Positions 1 through 7,795 of a stretch of DNA of 27,844 nucleotides are shown piece after piece. The position numbers were made by a program, and so were the translations under genes. Under the pieces are notes generated by a model. That model made no database searches and had not been told where the DNA came from. It worked only from the letters and a program-made list of their open reading frames with translations. The DNA comes from DATDXV01 sp035289205 (GTDB lineage Archaea; Aenigmatarchaeota; Aenigmatarchaeia; Aenigmatarchaeales; DATDXV01), in assembly GCA_035289205.1 (NCBI GenBank), contig DATDXV010000026.1, positions 1 through 27,844 of the forward strand. Direction: 5' to 3'. How positions within the stretch are numbered: the stretch's first letter is position 1; each line of letters begins with the position of its first letter.

Positions 1-10
1 ATATATGGTA

Positions 11-18
11 TATATAAA
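11..18 (+). promoter_or_regulatory. TATA-like box, distal promoter candidate
   Basis: The octamer TATATAAA fits an archaeal TATA box. Transcription would start near position 40, so the product would begin just before the predicted RNA structure at 60-142. No coding start of convincing quality follows until 223. It could drive a long leader for the ZIP gene, a separate small RNA, or nothing at all. Seen directly: the box; the rest is inference. Confidence 0.3.
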
Positions 19-59
19 CATAGAGAAACCGTTTCCTAGGCTAACTTTAATTGTTTCCT

Positions 60-142
60 ATATGGTGAATAGACAAAAAGAAGCATTTTTATGCCTTTTG
101 AATGTTTCCTAAGCGCTAAAAGTGTCTTTATGTTCACTATAT
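60..142 (+). ncRNA. candidate structured leader or small RNA
   Basis: Arms 60-69 and 133-142 pair over ten positions with one G-U wobble. Inside them 71-75 pairs with 123-127 (AGACA/TGTCT). A hairpin then forms from 76-80 with 95-99 (AAAAG/CTTTT) and 83-86 with 91-94 (GCAT/ATGC) around a TTTT loop. A second AAAAG at 118-122 competes for the same CTTTT, so two mutually exclusive folds are possible. The stems are AT-rich and weak, no known riboswitch class is recognised, and nothing shows it is transcribed. It lies upstream of a metal transporter gene. Confidence 0.25.
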
Positions 143-180
143 GCCTCTTGCTGTCCATGCCTTGCTATCGCAATGATAGG

Positions 181-188
181 ATAAATAG
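181..188 (+). promoter_or_regulatory. TATA-like box for the ZIP transporter
   Basis: ATAAATAG lies about 38 nt upstream of the ATG at 223, which predicts a start near 211 and a leader of about 12 nt holding GAGG just before the start codon. A small hairpin (CTATC 165-169, GATAG 175-179) abuts the box on its upstream side and could be a repressor site. This proximal box is the more likely promoter of the gene. Confidence 0.4.
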
Positions 189-222
189 CTTTACTCGGGT
201 GATAGAAACCTTTAAATGAGGA

Positions 223-918
223 ATGGCAAATAGTTCTATGCTTGAACTGGTCTATGCAAGCGGAGTGGCGATAATCATATTAGCAGCAGGGCTGTTCGCC
301 TTCTCGCATAGAGGCAAGAGCGACATAAGATACTGGATCGCCCTTGCATCCGGGGTTCTAATATCCACAGCACTGTTCGAAATGCTTCCTGAGATAGGCG
401 GAAACTTTCTCTTCGTGGCAGTAGGCTTCTTTTCCCTTTACCTCATGGAGAAATTGTTTATGATACATGCATGCGGCGAATATGAATGCAAGATACATGA
501 GACAAGCTGGGCAGCCATGCTGAGCACTGGCATTGACAATTTCATAGACGGCATGGCAATAGCAACAGCAACCGTGGCAAGCCCGTTTCTAGGATTGATT
601 GTTACCGCAGCAGTCGCAATCCATGAAAGCGTTCAATCTGTTACAATATCGATGATGATGAAAAAACGATACTTCACACCGAGAAAGATTCTATTCACGC
701 TTCTTATATTCACAATATCAATACCGCTTGGCGCATTGCTATTCAGAACATTCCTTGCATCATACTTTGAAGTCATGCTTGCGTTTGCAGCAGGGGTATT
801 CCTGTACGTTGGAGCCAGCGACATGCTCCCTGAATCACATAAGCAGTTTAACATAAAGGTTGTTGCATCGGTTATATCTGGCGCGCTTCTGATACCGCTT
901 CTCGGCCTCTTAGGATAG
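223..918 (+). CDS. ZIP-family divalent metal transporter
   Basis: Predicted integral membrane protein of 231 aa that would move a divalent metal such as zinc, iron or manganese across the cell membrane. Several hydrophobic segments are visible. The block around residues 43-57 (SGVLISTALFEMLPE) is typical of the second ZIP helix. The two metal-binding helices contain DNFIDG at 105-110 and HE at 134-135. The usual HNxxDG is changed to DNxxDG, and the HExPxxxG motif keeps only HE, so metal choice or the binuclear site may differ from well-studied members. GAGG lies directly before the ATG. The gene converges on apgM with a 9-nt overlap of coding ends. Family assignment is firm; substrate is not known. 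Confidence 0.85.
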   Translation: MANSSMLELVYASGVAIIILAAGLFAFSHRGKSDIRYWIALASGVLISTALFEMLPEIGGNFLFVAVGFFSLYLMEKLFMIHACGEYECKIHETSWAAMLSTGIDNFIDGMAIATATVASPFLGLIVTAAVAIHESVQSVTISMMMKKRYFTPRKILFTLLIFTISIPLGALLFRTFLASYFEVMLAFAAGVFLYVGASDMLPESHKQFNIKVVASVISGALLIPLLGLLG

Positions 919-2133
919 AAACCTGGTAAGCTGTTCCATGAATTCGTCTATTGTTATCTTGCTCCCCAGATTGCATGATGCAATATCAAAACTCTTTACT
1001 CCGTTTGACTTTATGTTCTTTCCGAAGACAAGATAGGGCATATCTCCCCCGTAGTGTTCTCCATCAATTGGAGAGGTAGGATGATCGGAAGTGACAGCTA
1101 TAACAGTATTGTTTATGTCCACATACTCGAGAAGCCTCCTGAAAACCTCCCTGTCTACCCTTTCAATAAATGATCTCTTTGCAAAGTAGCTTTTGTCATG
1201 GGCAGCAACATCAGTTCCTTTGATATGCAGAATTACAGTGTCATGCGTCTTTACCGCCTCAAGCGCGGCAAGCGTCTTATCCCTTAGGTTTGTGTTTGTT
1301 GTTCCATTAGCGCCAGAAACCTCTATAACATCCATCTCCAAAGCCCTGCCAAGGCCCTTTATGACGGGAGATGCCGCAACAACAGCCCCCCTAAGGCCAT
1401 GCTTTTCTTTGAAGCTCTTCAGGATCTTGTAGCTGCTAGCCCCCCTTAGCAGGACAAAGTTTGCAGGAATTTTCCTGTATCTGTTCTGCGGATGCCTGCT
1501 CAATATTCTGTAGGTTTCGTATTGCCATTTGTTCAACGTAGAAGCCGTCATCTCAGCCTCTGGAACAATAGGAGTTATTTCCATTACATCCTTTCCGACA
1601 AATCCAGGATCAGAGTTCGTGACTGCAGGGGAAACTCCAACAGCGCTTATTGTAACAACACCCCTATGCCCCAGTGACTTATGGAACCTTACCTTAACGC
1701 CATCTATGTTCATCTCCTTTATGGATTCCGCCATCTCTACTATGCCAGAATAATCCCTGCCGCACCTCCTGTCCAAGACAACAAGCCTTGGGGGCATAAG
1801 CGTTTTGGGATTTTCAGGAACGATGTCTTTCCTAGGCTCCTCCTTTACCGTGGAGAAGTTTGCACGAAGATAAACAGTCTCAGGCATCGGTTTCAGACCG
1901 ATTCCCAGAGCTTCCAAAAAACCCCTGCCAGGATATTCTGATCTGTCATAGCCAAAGAGAACAAAGTGTGAAATGCCAGAATCAGGGTGCTCGTCAAGAT
2001 TGTTTGTAACTATTCCGCAGAATCCATTTTGGGCAAGAAAGTTAAGGGAGTACTTCTCCGCTTCCTTGAGGCTGTCCTTTCCTGCAGGACCGTCAGGGAG
2101 GCCGTCCATTATGACCAGTATGACTTTTTTCAT
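910..2133 (-). CDS. apgM: cofactor-independent phosphoglycerate mutase, archaeal type
   Basis: Interconverts 3-phosphoglycerate and 2-phosphoglycerate in the cytoplasm without 2,3-bisphosphoglycerate. The protein (407 aa, normal length) belongs to the alkaline phosphatase superfamily. Visible motifs are the metal-binding D10-G11 at the N-terminus, the presumed phosphorylated serine S52 in HPDSGISH followed by GYD and PGRG, and the C-terminal metal-binding stretches KGTDVAAHD and TSDHPTSP. Its start lies 2 nt after the stop of deoA, so the two are almost certainly one operon. That matters because RuBisCO, encoded upstream, releases 3-phosphoglycerate: this enzyme passes that product into lower glycolysis. 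Identification is by motif order and overall similarity to the archaeal aPGAM family. Confidence 0.93.
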   Translation of the reverse strand: MKKVILVIMDGLPDGPAGKDSLKEAEKYSLNFLAQNGFCGIVTNNLDEHPDSGISHFVLFGYDRSEYPGRGFLEALGIGLKPMPETVYLRANFSTVKEEPRKDIVPENPKTLMPPRLVVLDRRCGRDYSGIVEMAESIKEMNIDGVKVRFHKSLGHRGVVTISAVGVSPAVTNSDPGFVGKDVMEITPIVPEAEMTASTLNKWQYETYRILSRHPQNRYRKIPANFVLLRGASSYKILKSFKEKHGLRGAVVAASPVIKGLGRALEMDVIEVSGANGTTNTNLRDKTLAALEAVKTHDTVILHIKGTDVAAHDKSYFAKRSFIERVDREVFRRLLEYVDINNTVIAVTSDHPTSPIDGEHYGGDMPYLVFGKNIKSNGVKSFDIASCNLGSKITIDEFMEQLTRFLS

Positions 2134-2135
2134 AA

Positions 2136-3692
2136 CTATCGCTCTAATGCGAAGATCCTTCTGTGAGGAACCTTCCTTGCGATAATCTTCTCCATTATCA
2201 TCTTCTCCTCGTAACCCTTCGCTATTATTATAGGCTTGTATTTCTCAAAGGAATCCAAAGCTGACTGAAGCCTTCCTGAATTGTTGGAATAGATGGTGCA
2301 GAGCTTGTCTCCTTTCTTCACCTTTGATCCCAGCTTGTGGTATATCCACATCCCTGCTCCCTTGTCCTTTGGCGCACCTGCTTCCCTTGCGGCATGCGCA
2401 ATCTCCTGGTTCATCATCCAAAGCACCATGCCGTCTTTCTCCGCTTTGACATCAGCTGTTTTTGAGCCAAGAGCGATATCATCAGACCTTACCTTGTCAT
2501 TGCCTCCCTGAGCAGCTATTATTTCCCTTAGCTTCTTCTCCGCCTTCCCTGATTTCAAAAGCTTTTCTGCAACAGCTTTTCCATTCTTTATTTTCAGAGC
2601 AGATTCGAAAAGTATTGCGGCCAGGCCTACAGCCTTCTCTTCGACTTCTGGAGAACCCTTGCCAGAAAACGTCATGAGCGCTTCCTTTGCCTCAAGCGCG
2701 GGACCAATTCCATGTCCAATAGGTTGCTCGCCGAATGTTACAGCGCAAGAAACCTTTATTCCCAACCTGTCCCCAAGCTCCATGAATTTTGCTGCAAGCG
2801 CATCAGCTTCACCAATGGTCTTGATCTTCGCACCCCTTCCTGTTGGAAGATCAACAACAAGATGCGTTGCGCCCACCGCTTTCTTCTTGGACATTATTGA
2901 TGGGAGCAGAAGGGGATCGATTCCTATTGGATATTCAATTTTTATGAATGCATCATCTGCGGGCGCCAGATCCAAAGCACCGCCCCAAACAAGGCATGCC
3001 TTTACCTTGTTGACTATCTTCTCTATCTCTTCTATCGAATGGCTGACTGGAGCCAGGACTTCCATCCTGTCAGCGGTTCCGGCAGGACTTGTTATTGCAC
3101 GCGAGGAAGTCTTCGGTATTATCAGTCCGCCGGCTGCTATGATCGGAACAACTATTATAGAGGTCTTGTCCCCTGGAACCCCTCCTGCGGAGTGTTTGTC
3201 TGCTATTATGTGATTGCCTTTTATCTTCAGCCTCTTGCCTGTCTCTATCATTGCCAGCGACAGTGCGGCAGCTTCATCTATGCTCAAACCCCTTATGTCT
3301 AGAGCTGTCACGAAAGCGGACAGTTCTATATCAGAAAGATGTTTCTCAACAACATCCCTTATTATGGCTTCAGCCTTTTCATGATTTATCGCGTTCCCAG
3401 CTATCTTGTCCTTTATGTATTGCATTGATTCTGGAGGCGGAGCCAGTGACACGTCTATCGATTCATTTGGATTAATGTTTATAGAAGAAACTACCTCCTC
3501 ATTGACAAGGAATGTTCCCGGAGAGACAGTCCTCTCCGTCACATCAAGAATTGCTATAGTATTCCTTTTTCCCTTTGAAATGACAAGCCTGTCCAGAGCA
3601 TGCGCTCCTATGCTTTCTGCATCGTGTTTATTAAGAACTACAATCCCCTTGCCGCCCGCATCGAAACTGATCGGCTTTGCCTTCAACTTCAT
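2136..3692 (-). CDS. deoA: AMP phosphorylase
   Basis: Predicted to cleave AMP (and possibly CMP or UMP) with phosphate to give ribose-1,5-bisphosphate and the free base, the first step of the archaeal pentose bisphosphate pathway. The 518-aa length fits the archaeal family, which is longer than bacterial thymidine phosphorylase. An N-terminal extension of about 85 residues precedes the nucleoside phosphorylase core. The phosphate-binding motif DKHSAGGVPGDKTS lies at about 165-178, followed by SSRAITSPAGTADRMEVL and the C-terminal alpha/beta domain. A TATA-like AT-rich stretch (about 3725-3732) would give a short leader. It is followed 2 nt later by apgM, and rbcL and e2b2 lie upstream on the same strand. 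That context strongly favours AMP phosphorylase over thymidine phosphorylase. Confidence 0.93.
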   Translation of the reverse strand: MKLKAKPISFDAGGKGIVVLNKHDAESIGAHALDRLVISKGKRNTIAILDVTERTVSPGTFLVNEEVVSSININPNESIDVSLAPPPESMQYIKDKIAGNAINHEKAEAIIRDVVEKHLSDIELSAFVTALDIRGLSIDEAAALSLAMIETGKRLKIKGNHIIADKHSAGGVPGDKTSIIVVPIIAAGGLIIPKTSSRAITSPAGTADRMEVLAPVSHSIEEIEKIVNKVKACLVWGGALDLAPADDAFIKIEYPIGIDPLLLPSIMSKKKAVGATHLVVDLPTGRGAKIKTIGEADALAAKFMELGDRLGIKVSCAVTFGEQPIGHGIGPALEAKEALMTFSGKGSPEVEEKAVGLAAILFESALKIKNGKAVAEKLLKSGKAEKKLREIIAAQGGNDKVRSDDIALGSKTADVKAEKDGMVLWMMNQEIAHAAREAGAPKDKGAGMWIYHKLGSKVKKGDKLCTIYSNNSGRLQSALDSFEKYKPIIIAKGYEEKMIMEKIIARKVPHRRIFALER

Positions 3693-3740
3693 AGGAATAC
3701 CTGTTCAATTTATTCTGCGTTTGAATATAAATCAGAGTGT

Positions 3741-4091
3741 TCAGGCTGTGCAGAGGCTCTGGGAAGAGATCTGATTGCATGCCCTTTGAAGATTTGAGCA
3801 GTCCAATCCTGAGGAATGGTATTGGTTCTGGAGGTTGCAAAGATTGCCTATATACCACTCGACCTGCTTCAAGCTGATATCCTTGGATGTGTCGCAGGAA
3901 TATCCAGACCAATAATTGCAGTTTTCCACCATTACGTTCTTTATAGATTCGCACTTGTATCCAGGCCTTGCAACTTCACAGTCGCCCCTGGGCAGATTGA
4001 TAACGATATACATGAATACTAGAAAAACTACAAGTCCTGCTACAGCTATTTTGTCTTTGTTTGAAAGCTCTACTTTTGGTATGGAAACCAT
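3741..4091 (-). CDS. small anchored exported protein with eight cysteines
   Basis: Protein of 116 aa with no recognised family. Residues about 14-33 form one hydrophobic segment (IAVAGLVVFLVFMYIVINL) after a short charged N-terminus, so it is probably a signal anchor. The remaining 80 residues carry eight cysteines and no long hydrophobic run, which suggests an extracytoplasmic disulfide-stabilised domain. The ATG at 4091 lies 26 nt from a TTTAAA box, so the mRNA is probably leaderless and the gene has its own promoter between rbcL and deoA. Sitting between two metabolic genes, it may be unrelated to them. Coding status is supported by frame, promoter spacing and composition, not by homology. 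Confidence 0.7.
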   Translation of the reverse strand: MVSIPKVELSNKDKIAVAGLVVFLVFMYIVINLPRGDCEVARPGYKCESIKNVMVENCNYWSGYSCDTSKDISLKQVEWYIGNLCNLQNQYHSSGLDCSNLQRACNQISSQSLCTA

Positions 4092-4114
4092 AATAACAAT
4101 CCAAGAATAACAGA

Positions 4115-4120
4115 TTTAAA
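4115..4120 (-). promoter_or_regulatory. TATA-like box for the eight-cysteine protein
   Basis: TTTAAA centred about 26 nt before the ATG at 4091, the spacing expected for a leaderless archaeal transcript. It lies in the short gap after the rbcL stop codon. Confidence 0.5.
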
Positions 4121-4121
4121 G

Positions 4122-5474
4122 CTACTTTGTATGCTTCCTCCCCCACTTCTCCAAAGCTTGCCTCAGCTCCTTGCATGCTTTTGCCTTGTCATCAAGATCC
4201 TGCCCATCCATGTATGCTTCTACTGCTGCACGCATAGCAACGGCTCCAGCATAGCTTCCCTTCGGATGACCATGTATTCCTCCCCCGATCTGCAGCAGTA
4301 CATCGCTGCCTAGCCTCTCGCAGACATCAGGTATAACCCCTGGATGCAGACCGCCTGAGGTTACGGGGAAGACGGGTTTGATGTCTAACCAGTCTTCGTC
4401 TAGAGTATGCATCTTTGGATTGGCCTTGACCTTATTGAATTTCAGATGATTCCTTTTCTGATGAATGTCATGAGGGGGTTCCGCTACATGCTTCTCTATC
4501 TCTATTACCTCTTCCCTTGTTCCTACCAACTTTCCCACCCCTGCTGTTCCAATATGCAGTTGGTCGCCACCCAAGAGCCTGACGACTTCCCCCAATGCAA
4601 GCATTGAGAAACCGTGCATAGGACTTCTTGTGAATGCTCCATGAAACGCCCTGTGGCAATGTATTGCAAGTCCAAGATCGCCGCACAGATCCCTGAGGCT
4701 GTGAAGGCCTGTGAAGCCTGTCGTGACTATATCGATCATCGCATACTCGCCTCCCTCCTTTGCGACGAATCTCGCACGCCTTTCCATCTCTCTGTAGTTA
4801 GAATGAGTAACATTAATCAGATAGCTCTTTCTCTCCTTTGTCTTCTTCTCAATCTGGTTCCTTATCTGCAATGCCTTTACAACCCTTCTCTTGAACGGGT
4901 TAAACCACTGACTAGACAGATTTTCGTCGTCTTTAAGCAGATCAAGTCCTCCCATCCATATCTGTCTCCCTATCTCGCAGTGCTCGTTGGTTGTCATGCC
5001 GACCTTTGGCTTGGCTACAGATAGCATCAGGGGTCTGTCCTTTACTCTAAAAATCTTTCTCACACCATCTATCCCGAATTGCGGTCCGGGAAAACTCTTC
5101 ATAATCTTTTTAGGCCATTGGATATCCTCCAACCTGAGGCTTTCCACTGCCTTCATGCCGAAAACGTTTCCTGCAATGGAAGCGAGAATCTGAGACATGT
5201 TTCCTAGTTCAAAGTGATCCTGAGGATATGCGACCTTGATCCAGTAGTCCTTGCCTTGCTTTTTCATTTCGCAGACCTTGGCTGCAACCTTCTGAACGTG
5301 AGCGTACTTCAATCCAACAACAGATTCAGCCCAAGTTCCGACTGAGCTCTCTGAAGCTACTGCACCAACAGCCCTTTTCGCAGCTGACCAACTTGGAACT
5401 CTGACTCTAAAAGAAACTATGAGATCATTCTTAGGTTTGTATCCCAAGTGAACAAAATCCTCGTAGCCTGCCAT
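4122..5474 (-). CDS. rbcL: ribulose-1,5-bisphosphate carboxylase large subunit, type III-like
   Basis: Adds CO2 to ribulose-1,5-bisphosphate to give two 3-phosphoglycerate. The 450-aa chain keeps every catalytic landmark I could check: E42, T47 and W48 (ESSVGTW), N103, K155 and K157 (KPK), the carbamylated-lysine motif K181-D183-E184 (GGLDLLKDDE), H274, R275 and H278 (HCHRAFH), H307 to K315 (HIGTAGVGK), S373-G374-G375 and the GGG at 397-399. It should therefore be active. No small subunit or phosphoribulokinase gene is present, and AMP phosphorylase and ribose-1,5-bisphosphate isomerase genes flank it, which is the arrangement of form III enzymes in nucleotide salvage. I cannot separate form III-b from form II/III without a tree. 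Its ATG is 26 nt from a TATATA box, so it is probably leaderless. Confidence 0.96.
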   Translation of the reverse strand: MAGYEDFVHLGYKPKNDLIVSFRVRVPSWSAAKRAVGAVASESSVGTWAESVVGLKYAHVQKVAAKVCEMKKQGKDYWIKVAYPQDHFELGNMSQILASIAGNVFGMKAVESLRLEDIQWPKKIMKSFPGPQFGIDGVRKIFRVKDRPLMLSVAKPKVGMTTNEHCEIGRQIWMGGLDLLKDDENLSSQWFNPFKRRVVKALQIRNQIEKKTKERKSYLINVTHSNYREMERRARFVAKEGGEYAMIDIVTTGFTGLHSLRDLCGDLGLAIHCHRAFHGAFTRSPMHGFSMLALGEVVRLLGGDQLHIGTAGVGKLVGTREEVIEIEKHVAEPPHDIHQKRNHLKFNKVKANPKMHTLDEDWLDIKPVFPVTSGGLHPGVIPDVCERLGSDVLLQIGGGIHGHPKGSYAGAVAMRAAVEAYMDGQDLDDKAKACKELRQALEKWGRKHTK

Positions 5475-5496
5475 AGAAACGATATCGTACTACTGC

Positions 5497-5503
5497 TATA
5501 TAT
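5497..5503 (-). promoter_or_regulatory. TATA box for rbcL
   Basis: GATATATAG on the minus strand is centred 26 nt before the rbcL ATG at 5474. It touches the stop codon of the CARDB/PEGA gene (5504-5506), so rbcL can be transcribed independently of that upstream gene. Confidence 0.6.
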
Positions 5504-6892
5504 CTATTGGTACTGGCAAAGGTATGCTGTGAGATTTACTGTTTGCCCGCCATCTAACTGTATGACTTCTTGATAGTCATAGTAAAGCGGGTCTGAAGCA
5601 TAAATCTTGACCGCGTAGCCGTGAGCATCCAGTCCACTAATGGTTAGAGGTGTAGTACCGTTGAAATTATTATCGATATAAACTTCCGCTCCTTGCGGTA
5701 CCGAATCTATAACAAGAGTTCCAGTGCCGCTAAAGGTATGATTGATTGGCACTAGCACCGCTGCTAATTGTGAAGTCTGCATATTTGCAATGCATACCGA
5801 CTTATAGTAAGTGAAATATTGGTTAACGCCAAGGTTAACACTTACAAAATGTCTGCCACCAGATAGATTAGTTACTGTGATTGGGGTCGTGCCTCTAACA
5901 CCTGTATCCACAGTGACTTCTGCACCACTAGGAACAGAGATAACAGATAAATCGCCCAGAGGTTGCGGTGGACCCACTGCGCTTTCCAAAATCGGTGCCA
6001 AATACTGGAATATCCTTTGGAGAGTGTTATCAGTTTCATCAGACTCTTGCACGGCGTTGTTAGAGTCAGCCGTAACTATTATATTAAATTCGCCAGCTGG
6101 GAAATTCACAGCATGATAGTTAAAAATGTGTTTATTTCCTTCAATTCCAATCTTTTGCATAGTAGCATTAATAATGGTCCTTGGACCGCCCTCCACACCA
6201 GGTTGTATGATTTCTATTCTTGTTGAGAAGCCAGGTATAGGTGTAGGAGAGCTACTTATGACTTCTACACTAGCTTGGAAGTCTACATCAAATTGTCGAG
6301 TATCAAAATTGTTAGATTCGTTAATAATAATTTCACTGACTATCAGATTCGGTGTTGAAGTAGGGACTGGTTTAATAACAGTAAATGATTTTTCTGCCAC
6401 ATTGTTATTTTCATTAATCTCCCGTATAATGTTCCCACTGTCTGCCCTAATGCTTATTTTGTGCTCTCCAGCTCTCGTGAACTCTATTGTATACTTGTAA
6501 ACCTCAGATGAACCTGGCGCTAATCCAGACAGAGTTCTATTAAATATAGCAAATATAATGCCATTAAATATATCGAGATTAGGTGGCAACATTTCACTCG
6601 AAGCATATTTAATGCTGTCCACAGAGTCGTCGAAACGCACTGGGAATATGGAATACTCAAAAAAACCTGTTGTAGGCTTACTACCCACGTTTTTTACCTC
6701 TACAAATAAATTAACATTCTTTCCGTGGGATACTGTAGTGGGCTCTACTCTTATTGAAGAAATAACTAGATCAGGTCCATCGCTTATTTGCTTTTCGGCA
6801 TCTTGCGGAACAATAGAAACTTGTGCTAGAGCAGAATTGCTAAACGTCAAAGCGAATAATAGTGCTATCGACAATGCAAATGCTCTTTTCAT
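5504..6892 (-). CDS. secreted surface protein with two CARDB-like and two PEGA repeats
   Basis: Exported protein of 462 aa. A signal peptide occupies residues 1-23 (MKRAFALSIALLFALTFSNS, then ALAQ). Two CARDB-type beta-sandwich domains follow, about 37-170 and 180-300. Each opens with a PDLVISSI- or PNLIVSEI-like strand and closes with an NENNNVAEK- or DETDNTLQR-like stretch. Two PEGA repeats close the protein, about 312-385 and 390-460, marked by VPSGAEVTVD...GTTP and VPQGAEVYID...GTTP. Such domains mediate adhesion or cell-wall contacts in other prokaryotes. No membrane anchor is seen at the C-terminus. The coding sequence looks more AT-rich than rbcL or e2b2 on either side. A run of nine C sits between its TATA box and start codon. 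Confidence 0.85.
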   Translation of the reverse strand: MKRAFALSIALLFALTFSNSALAQVSIVPQDAEKQISDGPDLVISSIRVEPTTVSHGKNVNLFVEVKNVGSKPTTGFFEYSIFPVRFDDSVDSIKYASSEMLPPNLDIFNGIIFAIFNRTLSGLAPGSSEVYKYTIEFTRAGEHKISIRADSGNIIREINENNNVAEKSFTVIKPVPTSTPNLIVSEIIINESNNFDTRQFDVDFQASVEVISSSPTPIPGFSTRIEIIQPGVEGGPRTIINATMQKIGIEGNKHIFNYHAVNFPAGEFNIIVTADSNNAVQESDETDNTLQRIFQYLAPILESAVGPPQPLGDLSVISVPSGAEVTVDTGVRGTTPITVTNLSGGRHFVSVNLGVNQYFTYYKSVCIANMQTSQLAAVLVPINHTFSGTGTLVIDSVPQGAEVYIDNNFNGTTPLTISGLDAHGYAVKIYASDPLYYDYQEVIQLDGGQTVNLTAYLCQYQ

Positions 6893-6901
6893 AGGTATGT
6901 T

Positions 6902-6920
6902 GGGGGGGGGAGGATTTATA
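6902..6920 (-). promoter_or_regulatory. promoter with C9 tract between TATA box and start
   Basis: On the minus strand TATAAAT (6914-6920) is centred 25 nt before the ATG at 6892, so transcription should start at or next to the start codon. A run of nine consecutive C (6902-6910) lies exactly in this spacer. Any slippage in the tract would change the distance from TATA box to start site, which makes this a candidate phase-variable promoter. An assembly or sequencing error in the homopolymer length is the main alternative. Confidence 0.55.
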
Positions 6921-6949
6921 GGTTTGCATTCTCTTAGGTCCTTGCCATA

Positions 6950-7765
6950 TCACTTCAACATCTTAACTATGTTGCCGGGTGTAAATATGCCTTTCTCGGT
7001 AATAATGCGATATACGAAACGCCACGGGCAAAGGTCGAAGCTTGGGTTGCGTATTTTCACCCCCTTCAAATCAGGATAAACCTCAGAAGTCGATCTCTCC
7101 TCTATCGCATACTTCTTTCTCCTATCGAGCTTGAATGTACTTCCAACAACATAGTACGGCTTCTTGTGCTGCCGTGCAAGAAGTGCAAGCGGATACGAGC
7201 CTATTTTATTCAGGTTGCCTTGCCTTCGCATCCCATCCGAACCCAATATCACCATGTCGACCTCCGGCATGAAGAAACCTTCCGCCGCATCGGTGATCAG
7301 CGTGACAGGTATTCCTGCTGCAGCCAGTTCCTTTGCTGTTATAATGCCCTGCTCCCTTGGGGAGGTTTCTGTTGCTATAACTGAGATCTTCTTTCCGCTC
7401 TTCCATGCACGCTCTATTACAGACAGGGCCTCGCCGGAATGGCAGTGCGTCATTATTACAGAACCATTCTTTATTTCCCTTGATCCTCTTTCCGCAATTT
7501 TCTCTGTCGCAGAGTTTAGCTGGCTGATTAGCTTGGTCATTGTTGCTAGCGACTTGTCCTTTCTAAGTATTTCCAAACAGTTGTGCAAAACCACTGCAGT
7601 GGGCCTTGCACCCTCCAGCTGGTTCATAGCCTTGTCAAAATCCTTTCCGAATCCCTTCTCCTTTGAGTACAGCTTGAGAAACTTCAGGGATTCTATAGCA
7701 ATCTGCTTCGCACCCTGAATATGCAAGGCTTTGATATCATGGATGAATTTCTGCAAATCCGGCAT
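6950..7765 (-). CDS. e2b2: ribose-1,5-bisphosphate isomerase
   Basis: Converts ribose-1,5-bisphosphate from AMP phosphorylase to ribulose-1,5-bisphosphate, the RuBisCO substrate. It belongs to the eIF2B alpha/beta/delta superfamily. Key features are RPTAVVLHN near residue 54, the catalytic cysteine C108 in MTHCHSGEA, and the catalytic aspartate D177 in LGSDGMRRQG, followed by NKIGS. At 271 aa it is shorter than the roughly 320 aa usual for the Thermococcus enzyme. The GADAI-type motif is changed to GSDGM, so a relative acting on methylthioribose-1-phosphate is a weaker possibility. Context with deoA and rbcL decides the call. A TATA-like box at 7789-7795 allows transcription separate from the phosphoribosyltransferase gene upstream. 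Confidence 0.88.
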   Translation of the reverse strand: MPDLQKFIHDIKALHIQGAKQIAIESLKFLKLYSKEKGFGKDFDKAMNQLEGARPTAVVLHNCLEILRKDKSLATMTKLISQLNSATEKIAERGSREIKNGSVIMTHCHSGEALSVIERAWKSGKKISVIATETSPREQGIITAKELAAAGIPVTLITDAAEGFFMPEVDMVILGSDGMRRQGNLNKIGSYPLALLARQHKKPYYVVGSTFKLDRRKKYAIEERSTSEVYPDLKGVKIRNPSFDLCPWRFVYRIITEKGIFTPGNIVKMLK

Positions 7766-7788
7766 GACTGATATGCGAAGAGCTATAA

Positions 7789-7795
7789 GATAAAC
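7789..7795 (-). promoter_or_regulatory. TATA-like box for e2b2
   Basis: GTTTATC on the minus strand is centred about 27 nt before the ATG at 7765, right after the stop codon of the phosphoribosyltransferase gene. A second candidate, CTTATAGC at 7781-7788, is closer than usual. Confidence 0.4.

Noticed and set aside
31..111. GTTTCCTA copies as a CRISPR or iteron array
   Set aside because: The unit is only eight bases, spacing is irregular (22 and 51 nt) and there are three copies, so neither a CRISPR array nor a replication origin is supported.
91..219. Plus-strand frame of 42 codons before the ZIP gene
   Set aside because: It lies within the predicted RNA fold and proximal promoter, has no Shine-Dalgarno site, and its peptide shows nothing beyond a short hydrophobic stretch.
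2659..3213. 184-codon plus-strand frame opposite deoA
   Set aside because: Antisense shadow of AMP phosphorylase, whose conserved motifs lie on the other strand.
4614..5024. 136-codon plus-strand frame opposite rbcL
   Set aside because: Antisense to the conserved RuBisCO core; no promoter or family features.
7164..7718. 184-codon plus-strand frame opposite e2b2
   Set aside because: Shadow of the isomerase gene; composition follows the codon pattern of the minus strand.
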